A DNA stretch of 64,000 nucleotides, from contig NC_081407.1 of assembly GCF_030272615.1 (NCBI RefSeq), positions 379,400,179 to 379,464,178 on the forward strand, in the 5' to 3' direction. Below the pieces are notes generated by a model. That model searched no databases. It was not told the origin of the DNA and saw only the letters and a list, made by a program, of their open reading frames with translations. This document shows, one piece after another, positions 36,400 to 48,281 of this stretch. This DNA comes from Cryptomeria japonica. Lineage: Eukaryota; Streptophyta; Pinopsida; Cupressales; Cupressaceae. Position 1 is the stretch's first letter. Every line of letters starts with the position of its first letter. A program made the position numbers and the translations under genes.

Positions 36400-36950
36400 A
36401 TAAGAAAAAATGTACAAATTTTAATCTTTAAAATGTAAATCTACACTTCTACAAATAAATTATCCAAAACATTTACATCTTCTTTTCATCCTTCTCCTCC
36501 AACCTTACTATCATACAAGTAGGCCTATGAATCAAATGTAAAGAAAATATTTTCAAAATAAAATGGGTGAGATATTAGAAAACAAGAAAGGACTTGATGG
36601 ATCTCATATTCCATTCATACAAAATGTGACACAATATTCATGATTATCAATGTGAAGTAACCAAAGACATCAAATTTCAACAATCTATATTATGAGTGTC
36701 ATTTTTTTAGATTATACTATGTAATAGCTTTTATTATTAATATTTTAGATTACACAAAGACATCAAATTTCAACAATCTATAATATGGGTATCATTTTGT
36801 TTAGATTATACTATGTAATAGCTTTTATTATTAATATTTTAGATTACACAAAGACATCAAATTTCAGCAATCTATAATATGAGTATCATTTTTTTTAGAT
36901 TATACTATATAATAGCTTTTATTATTAACATTTTAGATTACACAACATCA
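36400..36950 (-). repeat. Dispersed repeat DR2, copy 2, with an internal triplication
   Basis: Its reverse complement aligns with 18600-18960, and its left part aligns directly with 41430-41600. In addition, a 93-94 base segment beginning CAAAGACATCAAATTTCA is tandemly repeated three times (36662, 36755, 36849). Those units are nearly identical, so the triplication is recent compared with the element itself. Confidence 0.8.
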
Positions 36951-37698
36951 TCCATAATTAGAATGATTGAATTCAATAACTAAACAAAAATATTTTCAAA
37001 AAATATAAATATAAAAATTAAAAAAAGTGACTGTTTAATAAAGTTATCATCTTTCTCACTAAACAATTACAAAGACCTTAATTGATAAATTGAGAATATC
37101 TATATTTAAGTTTACTTTTAAGCTCTCAACAATATGTATCATATAGATTCCAATATTTTTCATATGACTTAAGTAAACAACTTAAACCTTGTCACAATCA
37201 ATAACATTAAATCTTTGAAGACATTTCTCTTCTCTTTTTTATTAAGAAACTATTTTAGAAACTAGTTAAACAAAAGCAAGAAAGTGTGATCAGATTTCTT
37301 ACAATGAAAAATTAGTATTTTATGATGCATACAAATAAAAAATAATATAAATAAAGTTAATTACAAAACATATGTTACAATGTAATCTTCTTAGTTATAT
37401 CTAATAATAAATTAATACTATTCCGAAAAATTACACTAAAAATAGCGAATTAAAGAAGAACAAAAGTAATAGATTGGAATCAGTATAACAGTTAAAAATA
37501 TATTTTAAATTGATATATTAAACATTAAAAATCTTCTACCCTGAAAACCTAAAACAATAGAATAAATTATATTTTGTCTAGATGGATAATATTCATGTCA
37601 CGATAAATTTTATCCCGAACAACACAAAAAAATATATAATTTATTTTTTATCACTAAATTCCTTTGTCAACTTGTGATATTTTCCACTGGAACGGCTT
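36951..37698. other. AT-rich spacer upstream of receptor kinase pseudogene 1
   Basis: No ORF or repeat recognised. Confidence 0.55.
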
Positions 37699-37821
37699 AA
37701 CCGATGGTGTGTGAACCCTTTGATACGCAAGGCAAGAGAGAACCGATAGTCTGTGAACCCTTTGACACCCACGCGCATCGAAAATTCACTGTGTGTCTAC
37801 GAACCCTTTGACACGCAAGGG
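37699..37821 (+). promoter_or_regulatory. Three promoter repeats upstream of kinase pseudogene 1
   Basis: Variants of GTGAACCCTTTGACACGCAA occur at about 37711, 37753 and 37799. The first two sit inside a 42-bp tandem unit starting AACCGAT. The same motif, on the opposite strand, occurs at about 54796-54825 and 55187-55216 upstream of the intact kinase. Each contains a TTGAC W-box core. Conservation between paralogous promoters suggests a regulatory element, perhaps WRKY-bound, but a shared ancestral sequence is also possible. Confidence 0.5.
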
Positions 37822-37934
37822 AAAAGAGAAAGCATTAACCACCGCTACATCTTTTTTGGCTTTAATACAGTCACGCGGCCATTGAAATTCATGGCCTCTT
37901 GGAGGTGACGCTGCTCTCCCAAAGGACTTTAGCG

Positions 37935-40276
37935 ATGGGAAAATTATTCCAAAGCCTGTTTCTTGCAGTTACCGTGTTTATTCAACTGAAGAGCAATGGT
38001 GCTGTAGTGGAGGCTGGAGATACTCTTTTGCTGGGTTCCTCGCTTACTGGAAATCAGACAATTATTTCAAAGAATGGCACATTTGAGCTGGGATTCTTCA
38101 GTCCAAATGGAAACAACTGGTATATTGGCATCTGGTATGCCCAATTACCAGAGAAGACGTCTGTTTGGGTGGCTAACAGGGAGACTCCAGCAAGAAACCG
38201 GTCGGGCGTTTTGAAGCTCTCACGAGAAGGTAATCTGATACTGTTCGATGCAGAGGGCGCATCTCTTTGGTCAGTCAACACAACAAACAAGGCCTCCCGA
38301 GCTGTGATATTGGATTCTGGTAATTTTGTAGTTATGAGAAATGGCAATAAATCTGAAACTTTTCGGCAGAGTTTCGACAATCCCGTCGATACCTGGTTGC
38401 CAGGGATGGTAGTTGGTGGAGAGCGAAAGCTAGTCTCTTGGAAAAACTCATTGGATCCTGCTCTAGGGCTTTTTTCCTTACACACGAATCTATCTGGGGC
38501 CAAACAATTCGTGCTGACATGGAATAATTCTGTACAGTATTGGGAGAGCGGGGCTTGGGACGGCAAAATTTTAAGTGGAATTCCAGAACTTTAAATCAAA
38601 CATCTCGCTAATTTCAGCTTTGAAAGTAATAGCTCAGGTTTGTTTGAAACCTATACATTGATTCCTCCCTTCAATGCACTCGTACGTCTCGTCCTGACTA
38701 AGACCGGACAAGTGCATATGTATCTATTCGATGGCAGTAACTGGAGCATGACTTGGTCTTTGCCCAGAGATGGTTGCGCTGTATATGGTCCTTGTGGTGC
38801 GTACGGATCCTGCGACTCTAGAGATCTTCAAGTCTGTAGCTGCGTGGAAGGCTTCAAACCCACAGACAATCGCGCCTGGCTCTCGCAAGATTGGGCATCC
38901 AGTGGCTGTATTCGGCAGAGCCCGTTAAACTGCAGCACTGACGGATTCATCGACATTGATGTCACTTTGCCGAACGATTCTGCTTCTTCATACCCTGCAT
39001 CTACAAAGAAAGATTGCCAGAAAGCCTGCTTCCACAACTGCTTATGCACAGCGTTTAGTTTCAATCCGCCTTCAGGGCCCTGCCAGATATCGTTTGGAGA
39101 TTTGCTAAACATGCGCAACATTACTTCATCAAAAAGCAATTCAAATGTCTTCATTCGGGTAGGTGCCTCTCAACTTTCTCCGAAACACAAAAACACGGGT
39201 ACTGTAGGCATAGTGCTTGGTATTGTAGGTGCACTCACCGTTGCTCTGGGTGTCTCTTCAATTTTAATTTGGTGGAGGCATCAGCTGCGGTCGATGGACA
39301 GGCCTGCAGATTCCTCCAACTCTTTTCTGAGAATATTTCCGTACAAAGAATTGAAATTTGCGACAAGGAATTTTAGGTCTAAGTTGGGGAGCGGAGGCTT
39401 TGGCTCCGTGTTCAAAGGATCTCTACCGGATGGTACGCTTGTGGCCGTAAAAAAAATGAAGGGGTCAATACAAGATGAGAAGTAATTCCGAGCGGAAATA
39501 AGTTCTCTTGGAAACATACAACATGTCAATTTGGTAAGGCTTCGAGGGTTTTGTGCATAAAGATTGAGACGGTTATTGGTTTATGATTACATGCCCAAGG
39601 GCTCTTTAAATTCCTTACTGTTTAAGAGTAATTGCAAAAGTAAAGGAGAAGTGCTCGACTGGAAGACCCGATTCGAGAATGCAGTAGGCACTGCAAGAGG
39701 TTTACTTTATCTCCATGAGGAATGCAGAGATTGCATCATCCACTGTGATGTTAAACCTGAAAACATTCTGCTAGATAGTAATTTGTCACCGAAGTTGGCC
39801 GATTTTGGATTGGCAAAGCTTGTGGGTAGAGATTTTAGCCACGTACTGACCACTACAAGAGGAACGATAGGGTACTTGACTCCAGAGTGGAAGTCCGGTC
39901 TTCCCATCACTTCCAAAGTTGACGTCTACAGTTTTGGCATGACGCTGTTGGAAACTTGGAAATCATTTCTGGGCGAAGAAATCTAGATTTAACCGCGCAA
40001 GATTCAAGTTTGTATTACTTTCCTCCGTGGGCTGCAACTCAAATGCAGCAGGGGAAGACGATGAATATTGTGGAGGAGGGTGTTGCAGAGGAGGCAGACA
40101 TGGAAGAGGTGAGAAGAGCATGTGTTGTAGCGTTATTGTGCATTCAAGAGGAGGAGGAAGTGAGGCCTAGCATGGGGCAAGTGGTGCAGATGCTGGAAGG
40201 GAAGATGGAGCTTCAAACTCCGCAGATTCCGAGCTCTGCGGTTAGGCCACCACACCGAAGCGACACAAGCAGCTAG
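37935..40276 (+). pseudogene. S-domain receptor-like kinase pseudogene 1 (SD-2 type)
   Basis: Full-length, single-exon paralogue of the intact kinase at 52184-54616. The start is set at ATG 37935 (MGKLFQSLFLAVTVF) by alignment. An in-frame ATG at 37899 would add 12 residues. Order: signal peptide, bulb-type lectin domain (GFFSPNGNNWYIGIWY), S-locus glycoprotein and EGF-like region, PAN domain, transmembrane segment (VGIVLGIVGALTVALG), and kinase with LGSGGFGSVFKG, VAVKKM, HCDVKPEN, DFG and TPEW. It is broken by TAA codons at 38592-38594, 39483-39485 and 39558-39560 and by an 8-bp tandem duplication (TTGGAAAC) near 39947-39962 that shifts the frame. Catalytic residues are otherwise intact apart from the A-to-T change before PE, so inactivation is recent. 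The 3' flank also aligns with that of the intact gene. Confidence 0.95.
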
Positions 40277-40319
40277 AGCGATGGCAATGGTACAAATCAG
40301 AATAATATAGTTAGAATAA

Positions 40320-41429
40320 TGTAAGTGGATAATGCATTCTAAAATGTAGAGGCACCTTATTTAAGCTTAAACTTAGTTAGATGTACCTAGTATACCTATT
40401 CCAATAAATTTAGGGATGTGACTATTTTATTTGTCTCCAATTTGTAAATAAATTATAAATTTTATATGTATTTTTATTTTAAGATTTATCTTATTATTAA
40501 ATATTAATAACTGTTATATTTTAATGATTGTAAAATTTAAAATAGTTTTTTATAATTAGTTTTTTGTGGTGGTTTTATGGCAGGGTTTAATGGTTAAGAT
40601 GATATGTTGAAATAGTTGTTTTATTTTTTATTTGCATGTGATTGATGTGATAGAGAAGGATTGGTAGCTTGTCTCATGTAAAGAATCATGTAGCTGTGTT
40701 AGTTAAAAATAGTTATTATTTTAACTTTTTATTTTGACTATAGTCTATTTTAAATGTACTAGATAAGGTTTTCCATAAATGATCTTGGCATCTAGTTTTT
40801 GGGTTTGTCTTTAATATTTTATCATTTAAAAAATCGCAATTAAATTATATGAGGAATTTTTTTTGTGTATTATTTTGATTTGTCTTTAAATTAAATTTAT
40901 TATACGAATCATATTTTACATTTATTTATTTATTTTACTTTTTTATAATTTCAACACTATTTTAATTAGGTACTCATTTTTTAACTAATCTTATAAGTTA
41001 CCAGGATAGATGTGAAATGTATGGGTTGCATGATTTATGCCCATTTTCTTTCCTTTTTCTTTTGACATGTTTTACACTTTTAATGTTATTGCAATATCCC
41101 TCACTTTCGTTAAAAGTTTTTGTCATTACTCAAAGAGCAAATTTTGTGAAAAATTTAAAGTATTTATATTATATCATCATCAACTAAGTAAATATTTTAT
41201 CTAAAAAATAGTGAATCAATCAATAGGGCTTTGATGTACTTGAGGATGCCTCAAGGATTTTATATTACCATATAAAGTCTTGCTGGTGTTTCTCAACATC
41301 ATCAAGTCTTTAATTTTAAAATATATGCATTAAGCAAACCTTTTTTTATTGGTATTGAAACCTTCATTTTTCAAAGCTCAAAACCATAGGTTTGAGGCCA
41401 TAACTAGAAATGAATAAAATTAGAAATTG
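40320..41429. other. AT-rich spacer
   Basis: About 1.1 kb with no supportable gene. The first ~60 bases resemble the 3' coding end and flank of the intact kinase. Confidence 0.55.
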
Positions 41430-41700
41430 CATATATAAAAAGATTGAAAGTTTAAAATGAGAAAGAATGTGTGAAGGCCTTTATAATATAAACTTGATCT
41501 TCTACAAAGAAATATTCTAAACCATCTATAATTTCCTTTTATCCTTTGACTCCAACATTAGTTTGATACTAATGTAAGCCTAGGAGTGATATGAAAAAAA
41601 ATATTTATAAAATATTTTGGACAATAGCTATAAAATAAGCTAAGTAGGAAAGACAAAAAAAGAGTTGTTTCATTGATTTAATGCAACAACTTTAAACAGA
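41430..41700 (-). repeat. Dispersed repeat DR2, copy 3
   Basis: It aligns with 36430-36600 in the same orientation and with 18800-18910 in reverse. Shared blocks include CTTCTACAAA, TTTCCTTTTATCCTTTGACTCC and the CCTAGGAGTGATATG-like region. It is more diverged than the other two and lies just before the LINE B target duplication. Confidence 0.65.
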
Positions 41701-42858
41701 TGATATAATTATAAAAATAGAATAATAGAATCAAAACTAACATCCTAACCGCAATAAAAAGGTGATAGCTTATTAATGTAACATAAACTAAATATTTTTT
41801 ATTAAGGGAAAATAGGTTTTGAAGGGCCCCTGAAACCCTTTACATTAAAGAGTCAAAAAATAATCATCAAAGTCCATCCAAAAAAAACTAAAGACAACAA
41901 CCATAGAAAGGACAGCTGGCCAAGACAAAAAGCCAATAGCAAAAAAAACACAACACAAAAGAAATTAAACACAAGCTAGTAGAGAAAGAAGAGAAAAACA
42001 ATCAGGCCTAGGTGAAGTTCTTTAGCAATTTGGCCACTTCTAGCTCTAGTTGCTCCATTGTTGCAGTAGTCCCCTTGAGCTCCTCTATGTCCCTACTCTG
42101 GTTTTGTTTCTTCTTGGTACTTGCTCTTGTCTTTTCCTAGGACCTTCTTTCTCATCTATAGGGGTTCCGTCCTTCTCTTTAGCAGTTCCCCAGGGGCTTT
42201 ATTCACTTGGGTTTGTTCGAGTTTGCTAATTAGGACCTTGATACTCTCAAAAGTGGCCTTTAGAATCTTGTGACTCTGCTCCCCTATCTTTTTAAGGGTC
42301 TTCTTGATCCCTACCATCTTCTTTTCAGTTGCCTCTACCCTATCTTCTAGGGTTTGAAAGCTATTGCATCGGGAATTGATAATTTCCTCTGCATTGATGA
42401 TAGCTTTAGTCAGGTCACTTAAGTAGTCAGGTAGGGAACTAAATTTTCCGGTGCCAATGGCTTTCAAAGATGCAAGTTTGTTAGCTTCCTTGACTTGTTT
42501 TATCTTTTATGTCTTTCACTTCCTTCTGTACCCACAAGAAAACCTTATTGAAGCAGTTCATTCTATTTTTTATACAAAGGTCAAAGTCCAAAGGAGAGCC
42601 ATCCTGAGCCTCATCTACCACATGGTTCAAGTTCACCTCCAGCCCCACCTCCTTCCCCTCAGTCGTCTTAATTTTCTTGTTGGGGGTATTCTCCCCAACC
42701 AAACCCTTGCTCTGTTCCTTGGAGCCAGTAGAAAGGGGCATGTGGTTATTGGCCTCCAAATCCTCCCTTCTCAACATCTTCCTCATTATTTGTCTCCATG
42801 TCTTCTTCACTCTCCTCTTCTTCCTCTTACCAACTATCATTGTCCTCCCCCTTCTTTT

Positions 42859-43645
42859 TGTTATAACAATCGGTGGAGAACTGAGAGGGTGGGGTGAATA
42901 AGTTGTAAACAGATTATATTAATCAAACCAGTTTATAACCCTTAACTGGAGCACATAAACATGAATACTAGAATAGCAGAAACAGATACTGGTAAGCAAT
43001 AAAACTTAAGAATGAAATAGACAATTAACACAATGCAACCATACCACATAACACCATGATCTACAATGAGATCTTACATCAATTTATACAAAACCTAAGG
43101 CATAAAAGATATTACAATAAGATCACTACATATAACCACATTACAATGATATGTCATGTTGGCTTTAGATCAAAATAACATTAACTGATCCATAAATCAT
43201 CCTAGAAACATGTAGGGAACACGTTACATGATATTAGTCCAATCAGTTGAGGCACGAACACAATCACCTTCAGCATCTTGAATTCCATCTAGAAGCCACA
43301 CCAACACCACTTATGCATCCTGTCAAATATTCTCAATAAAAGCTTTGTCGGTAAAACCTTAAACCCTTACCAGTATAGGCTTACTAGAATGTATGGGACC
43401 ATCTGATGACCAAGTCAATACCAACTGACAAAAGCATACTCTAGAAATATGTAACACATAAAACCAAACATATTCCTTTGATCCAAACATGTCAGTTGTG
43501 TCCAATTGATAGTCCCTTCTATCGGTAACACTAGTTCTTCTACCGGTAACCAAAACCTGTCTGTCGGTAACCAACCATAATAGCTAGTGTTGATATCAAT
43601 GACAAAACAACAATGCAATTAATTAATTCCTTTATATTGATAACA
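42859..43645 (-). repeat. LTR of the nested copia element
   Basis: 787-bp LTR defined by TGTTAT and ATAACA termini, adjoining the polypurine tract on one side and LINE B sequence on the other. Confidence 0.8.
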
Positions 43646-44923
43646 ATCTCCCCCTTTGGAATTGATGGCAACACTAGATGTGAAAAAGAAAATATCTATG
43701 TGCCAAGACATGCCAAAAAATTTCATAGAAGATATAACAATGAAAAACTAAAAAATCCCAACAACTCCCCCTGAGGACTGTAGTCCAATTTGAAATTGAT
43801 CTGAATCTCTCCCATATGACATTATTTTTCACATCATGTATCTCTCCCCCTTTGACATCAATGCCAAGGATATGACATAGATATCAAAATCCTGTGAATC
43901 TCAAAGCTGACTACTCCTCCTAAGTAGTAGCACCACTACATCAATCTGGAGCAAAGGATAATGTTGATGATGCATATTGAAGTGATGCATTGATCCAACA
44001 GTTAAGTTTCTACCAAAGGGGTAGATACCCCTAAACTGTCTCTCAAATACTCAAATGATTTCTTAGACAATGGTTAAGTGAATATATCTACAATCTGCTC
44101 TTTAGTGTTCACATAAACCAATTTGACTTCCTTTTCTTCCACCTTGTCCTTTATAAAGTTATAGTTTATTGATATGTGCTTAGTCTTAGAGTGAAATACC
44201 GGATTCTTAGACATGTCAATAGCTGCAGATTTATCCCAATAGATAACTACCGGTTCACTAGAATTTACCTTGATATCCTTCAACATTTGCTTCATCCACA
44301 AGACCTATGTACAATTAGTTGTTGCTGCAACATAATCAGCTTCTGCAATAGATAAAGAAATGCATGATTGTTTTTTGCTAATCCAAGAAACCAATTTCTT
44401 TCCAAGAAAGAAAGCTCCACCAGAAATTGTGCTCTTCCTGTCATTAGTATCTCCTGCCCAATATAAATCTATATATGCACATAAAGTGAAGTTATCATCT
44501 CTAGAATACCATAAGCCATATTTTGTTGTTCGTTGCAAATACTGAAATATCCTCTTTACTATGCATTCATGATTTTATTTAGGATTACTTTGATATCTTG
44601 AAACAATACTTACTGCATTCATAATATCTGGTCTAGTCTGAGTTAGATATAACAAGCCACCAATCGTAGACTTATACCTTATCAAATTTACCAGTGCAGA
44701 TGTATCTTTGATAGATAATTTCTCACTTGTCACCATAGGAGTACTTACTGGTTTGGAATTATCCATACCAAACTTCTTCAACAATTCCCTTAGATACTTA
44801 GTTTGATAGATAAAAATGCCTTTGTCAGTTTGAGTAATCTTAAAACCTAAGAAAAATCTCATTTCACCAATCATAGACAAAACATCAATGCAACACATAA
44901 TCAATTCCTTCATATTGACAACA
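42859..44923 (-). mobile_element. Ty1/copia LTR retrotransposon fossil nested in LINE B
   Basis: Minus-strand copia element. Parts seen: a complete LTR at 42859-43645 with TGTTAT...ATAACA ends, a polypurine tract just before it (AAAGGGGGAGA on the minus strand, 43646-43659), reverse-transcriptase end and RNase H remnants (about 44074-44913, including FFLGFKITQT and the SWISKKQSCISLS/AEADYVAA segment), and an LTR-start remnant at the other end. Flanks CTTTT and CTTAT look like a 5-bp target duplication with one change. It is broken and much shorter than a complete copia element. It is younger than LINE B, which it interrupts. Confidence 0.88.
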
Positions 44924-45980
44924 CTTATTCTGGTCGATCGACCTTTTACCCTGTTTCTCTTGGCTTATTTTCCTTTTACGCTTGCTTGACCCAGGGGTTT
45001 GGTAGTCCTCCTCAACATCTACCTATGTATCAGACCCTTCAAAATATTCATCATCTAAATCATCTAGATCATCATCTAACTTAGTCATCTCAAATATAGC
45101 CTGTTGAACAGTGGTGCTCTTGATATGGTTGTATAGAAACACCATGAGGCCCTTGTGTAAAGTAGGACTAGATTTGGAATTAGAGTAGTCTCCTTAATCC
45201 CAACATTAAGAGCAGAAAATAAATAATAGGGGAGGGAAATTTTCTCATTGTGCTGGAAATTATTAAGTTGAACAGTGATAACTATAAACTCTAGTATATC
45301 TACCATCTAAAGTTATGAATTTCTTGACAGCAAACAAAATCTATCACCAAAGTTTCTTGATTACCTTAGGGGAGTAGTAGGTGTGGCTTCCCTTGACCAG
45401 CTTCTCTTTCTCCTCATCGTCCTTGGGGAATTTCTTCATAGCTTCTTTGACAACTTCCGGTCCCTATAGAATTTGATGCCCTCCATCGGTAGACCAGTCA
45501 CCTCTGCAATCATGGTCTCACTAACCTTAACCTGCATGCTACCAATGGTCAGGGTGCCCTCTTTCCACCCCTTTTTCAATATCCTAGTAATTTCATTTTC
45601 TTTCTTGCATTCTCTCCATGTAGTCCGACATTTTTGTCACTTACAGTAGCACAACCCAAACCTGGGGATGATCCTGCCATTTATCTATTTCTGTAGACTC
45701 CTTGGGATTACAATTTCCCTCCATTTTTTAATCTATTTTTACTGACTGTAACTGCCTACAAATACTTCTCTTCTCAGCGAACTTTCTTTTTTTACAAAAT
45801 AAGAAGCCTCTAGAAGTAGATAATGATTTCTCAAGCATCTGCTCCAAAGGGAAAGAATTACCCATAGTGTGCAAGCTGTTTTGGCAATTAATGGCGTACT
45901 TCCTTCTTGGCTGATTATGAGGCCATTTCATGATGCCATGATATCCCTTACCATATTGAGACATGATTTCAAGTCCTACC

Positions 45981-46894
45981 TTACTTTCCATGATATCTCT
46001 CATAATTTAAAATATCATGTGCTACTTGAGCGAGCTCCCCTTCACCATACCACGTTATTATTTGCCCATTCCTCACTACCTCGTTGGCAACCCAGTCAAC
46101 ACTCTTGTTGGACTCTCTAAAAACATGACAGATGTAATATTGGTTGAATCCCTCAAGTAACCCCTTGTCCATATAGATAATATTTTTGATCGTTCACAAC
46201 AAATGATGATTACCAAGGAGGAAATTGATTATATTTTAAAGAGTCTCCCTCCAACTAGATTTTTTTGGTTCACAGTCGATGCACTAATTTTATAGCTTTG
46301 AGGGGCCCCATAGCTTTAGCTAATTGATTAGTTTGATTCCCCAAGGGGAGGGCAGTTCCTCCTAGGCAAAAGCTAGCACTATTTCAGATAACTCCACCAC
46401 AGCCAGCTGGCCTTGGGTTCCCTTTAGCTGTCCCATCAAAGTTAGCCTTAATCCAATCATTAGGAGTAGAAGACTAGTAGCACACCCTTTTTTTGAGTTG
46501 GTTAATGTTGTCCATAGAGGCTAGGATATTCCAGCTCCTTAAAACTTCATACTCTTCCTTACTATTGTAAGGATGAGATCCAATAGCCACCACATTCTCT
46601 AGAAGATTGTGTTTTATCTTAGCCCACACCACTTTAGGGGAGTTAATGGAGTTCCTAAAAATTCTCTTATTGCTTTGTTTCCATATACCCCATAAGATAT
46701 ATGGAAAACAGAAATCCCATAGTTTCCTTATAGCTATTTTTTTTTGTTCTACAAGACCGGCTCCTGGAACAGTCTTGAATTGACCCAAGAAATACCCAAT
46801 GTAAACCCCATAACTAAAAAAGCATCAACCAGATAAGTTGGACAAAAGGACAATGAATAAAAATGTGGTTCATGAATTCTTCATAAAAATGTGG
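45981..46894 (-). pseudogene. LINE B ORF2 remnant (zf-RVT end and RNase H)
   Basis: The minus-strand sequence starts in zf-RVT (HIFIHCPFVQLIW), then LWDFCFPYILWGIWKQSNKR (46788-46474), then a decayed RNase H with the ICHVFRESNKSVDWVANEV end (46172-45981). The 5' truncation point coincides with the target duplication. Multiple stops and shifts. Confidence 0.85.
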
Positions 46895-47181
46895 ACATAA
46901 ACTAAATGTTACCTAAGAACATCCCCCCTTATTACATTAATCCAAACAAGGGTGGAATTGCATGATTTGAATCCAATCCTTCTAGAGAATTCGATGGACT
47001 ACCTTCACCAATCCTCCTTACCCAAGAAATACTAGACTAACTCTCTTAGTGGATCTCCTAACTGCAAAACTTGCAAACCTCTTGACAACATGAGCAAATG
47101 TAAAGTGTCCCAAATGTCCTACATAATGAGAGAACAAATTTCCTCTAAAATTTGACATATCCTTGAGTGTTACAAATCAAT

Positions 47182-48250
47182 GGGCAAGTGCAAGGCAATG
47201 AGTCACAAATTCGCGAAAGTCCATGCATTGGAAAATGCACTCTTATAAACGGGGGCCCGTTTTTGCTTCGAGCTCCCGAGCTGAAAGGTAATGGGGTTCT
47301 GAAGCAAAAATAAATGGGCCCCCGTTTTGTTCTAAAACGGGAGCCTGCTTTTAAACAAAATGGGGGTGCATTTTGTGGAAGTTGATTCCACAACCCGCCA
47401 CTTGGCTTGGGATTAGGCTCGGGATAGGCCTAGGATGGCCACACCTGAGACATGGACCTACAAATTCAAATCTCCATGAAGGAAAGCACAAATACGAACT
47501 TCTGAAATAGTTTACGTGCCTCTAATCAGAGAATTTTTATACAAAATTAAAAATCATTTCAGTTTATACTGTCTAGATTCTAAATATGTAAATTTATTTA
47601 AAAATTGATTATTTTAACTATTTTTCATTTAATTTATACTAAATCAGGTCCATAAATTTGAAATATTAACTAGTTTTGTTAATTTAATAACTTTCTTATT
47701 TTAAATGATTTTGGAAAAAAAATTATATGTCATCGATCTACACAAAACTCTTTTGTATTTTAAAAAAAAAATCAAAAAATGTTAATTTTACATCAAATTA
47801 TGTGGGTCGTACGCATCAAATTTTTAAAAAGATAATTACGGCCATTAAAAAATTAATTAAAAAAAAATATTAGAAAAAAAAAAACAGAAAAATATGCTCA
47901 TCAATCTTCAGTGTGTTACAAACCATTTCCCAAAACGGTTTGAGAAAATAATTTTAATTGTGTCAAAAAGTGTGGGTCGTACACATGCATGGTATGGTCC
48001 TGAAACAAGCATTTTTAAAGCATAGTTTTCAGAACTCCATTCAAAAAGTTATTTTTTATTATGTGGGTATTAAAATAAATTACATATTTGGAAAGTACAC
48101 TCAGAGGGCTATTTTTATATTAATGACTTTTTCCAAGATTCAATCTCTAAGTGTTTCAAAATTTAACCTCAAATGAGATAAAATCTGAAAATCAGGGAAA
48201 ACACTTCCAGTTTTTGGCCAAAAAGTGAACTCATCTTCTTGCACTGACCC
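47182..48250 (+). mobile_element. TIR element 'T4', copy 2
   Basis: The ends GGGCAAGTGCAAGGCAATGA and (reverse complement of the right end) GGGTCAGTGCAAGAAGATGA are imperfect TIRs. CAAT is present at 47178-47181 and 48251-48254, again a 4-bp target duplication. Body similarity to 19724-20944 is strong in the right two thirds (GGGTCGTACACATGCATGGT, TGTGGGTATTAAAATAAAT) and weak in the left third. It has inserted between LINE B and the truncated kinase pseudogene. Non-autonomous. Confidence 0.85.
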
Positions 48251-48281
48251 CAATCTTCTATTGTATGAAATAACCTCAATG

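Larger units (their letters stand above)
42008..45724 (-). pseudogene. LINE B downstream ORF ('ORF-X'), interrupted
   Basis: The start is ATG 45724 (MEGNCNPKES, with DKWQ matching DKWK of LINE A). The N-terminal domain includes KGWKEGTLTI, VTGLPMEGIKFYRDRK, TYYSPKVIKKLW, FITLDGRYTRVYSYH and ISLPYYLFSAL. The part after the nested element has a basic stretch, then KNRMNCFNKVFLWVQKEVK and a coiled coil (LEDRVEATEKKMVGIKKTLKKIGEQ), ending in LEVAKLLKNF before TAG at 42008-42010. Without the nested element the ORF region is about 1.65 kb, close to the LINE A copy. It carries stops and shifts. Family unknown to me. The two copies agree in length, order and key blocks, so this was once a real protein. 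Confidence 0.68.
41794..46894 (-). mobile_element. LINE B: 5'-truncated LINE with the same downstream ORF, carrying a nested copia fossil
   Basis: Exact 13-bp target duplications ACATAAACTAAAT lie at 41781-41793 and 46895-46907. On the minus strand the insert begins in zf-RVT (CPHFYEEFMNHIFIHCPF), passes through the connection and RNase H (to 45981), then ORF-X (from 45724), and ends in a T-rich tail with CCCTTAATAAAAAAT at the 3' end. An LTR element (42859-44923) is inserted in ORF-X. Without it the LINE is about 3.0 kb. Same subfamily as LINE A by gene order, spacer length (about 250 bases) and ORF-X similarity. Confidence 0.9.

Noticed and set aside
38054-38566. 170-codon antisense frame, also present opposite the intact kinase at 53976-54488
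   Set aside because: It is conserved only because the sense lectin-domain codons are conserved. No independent evidence of coding.
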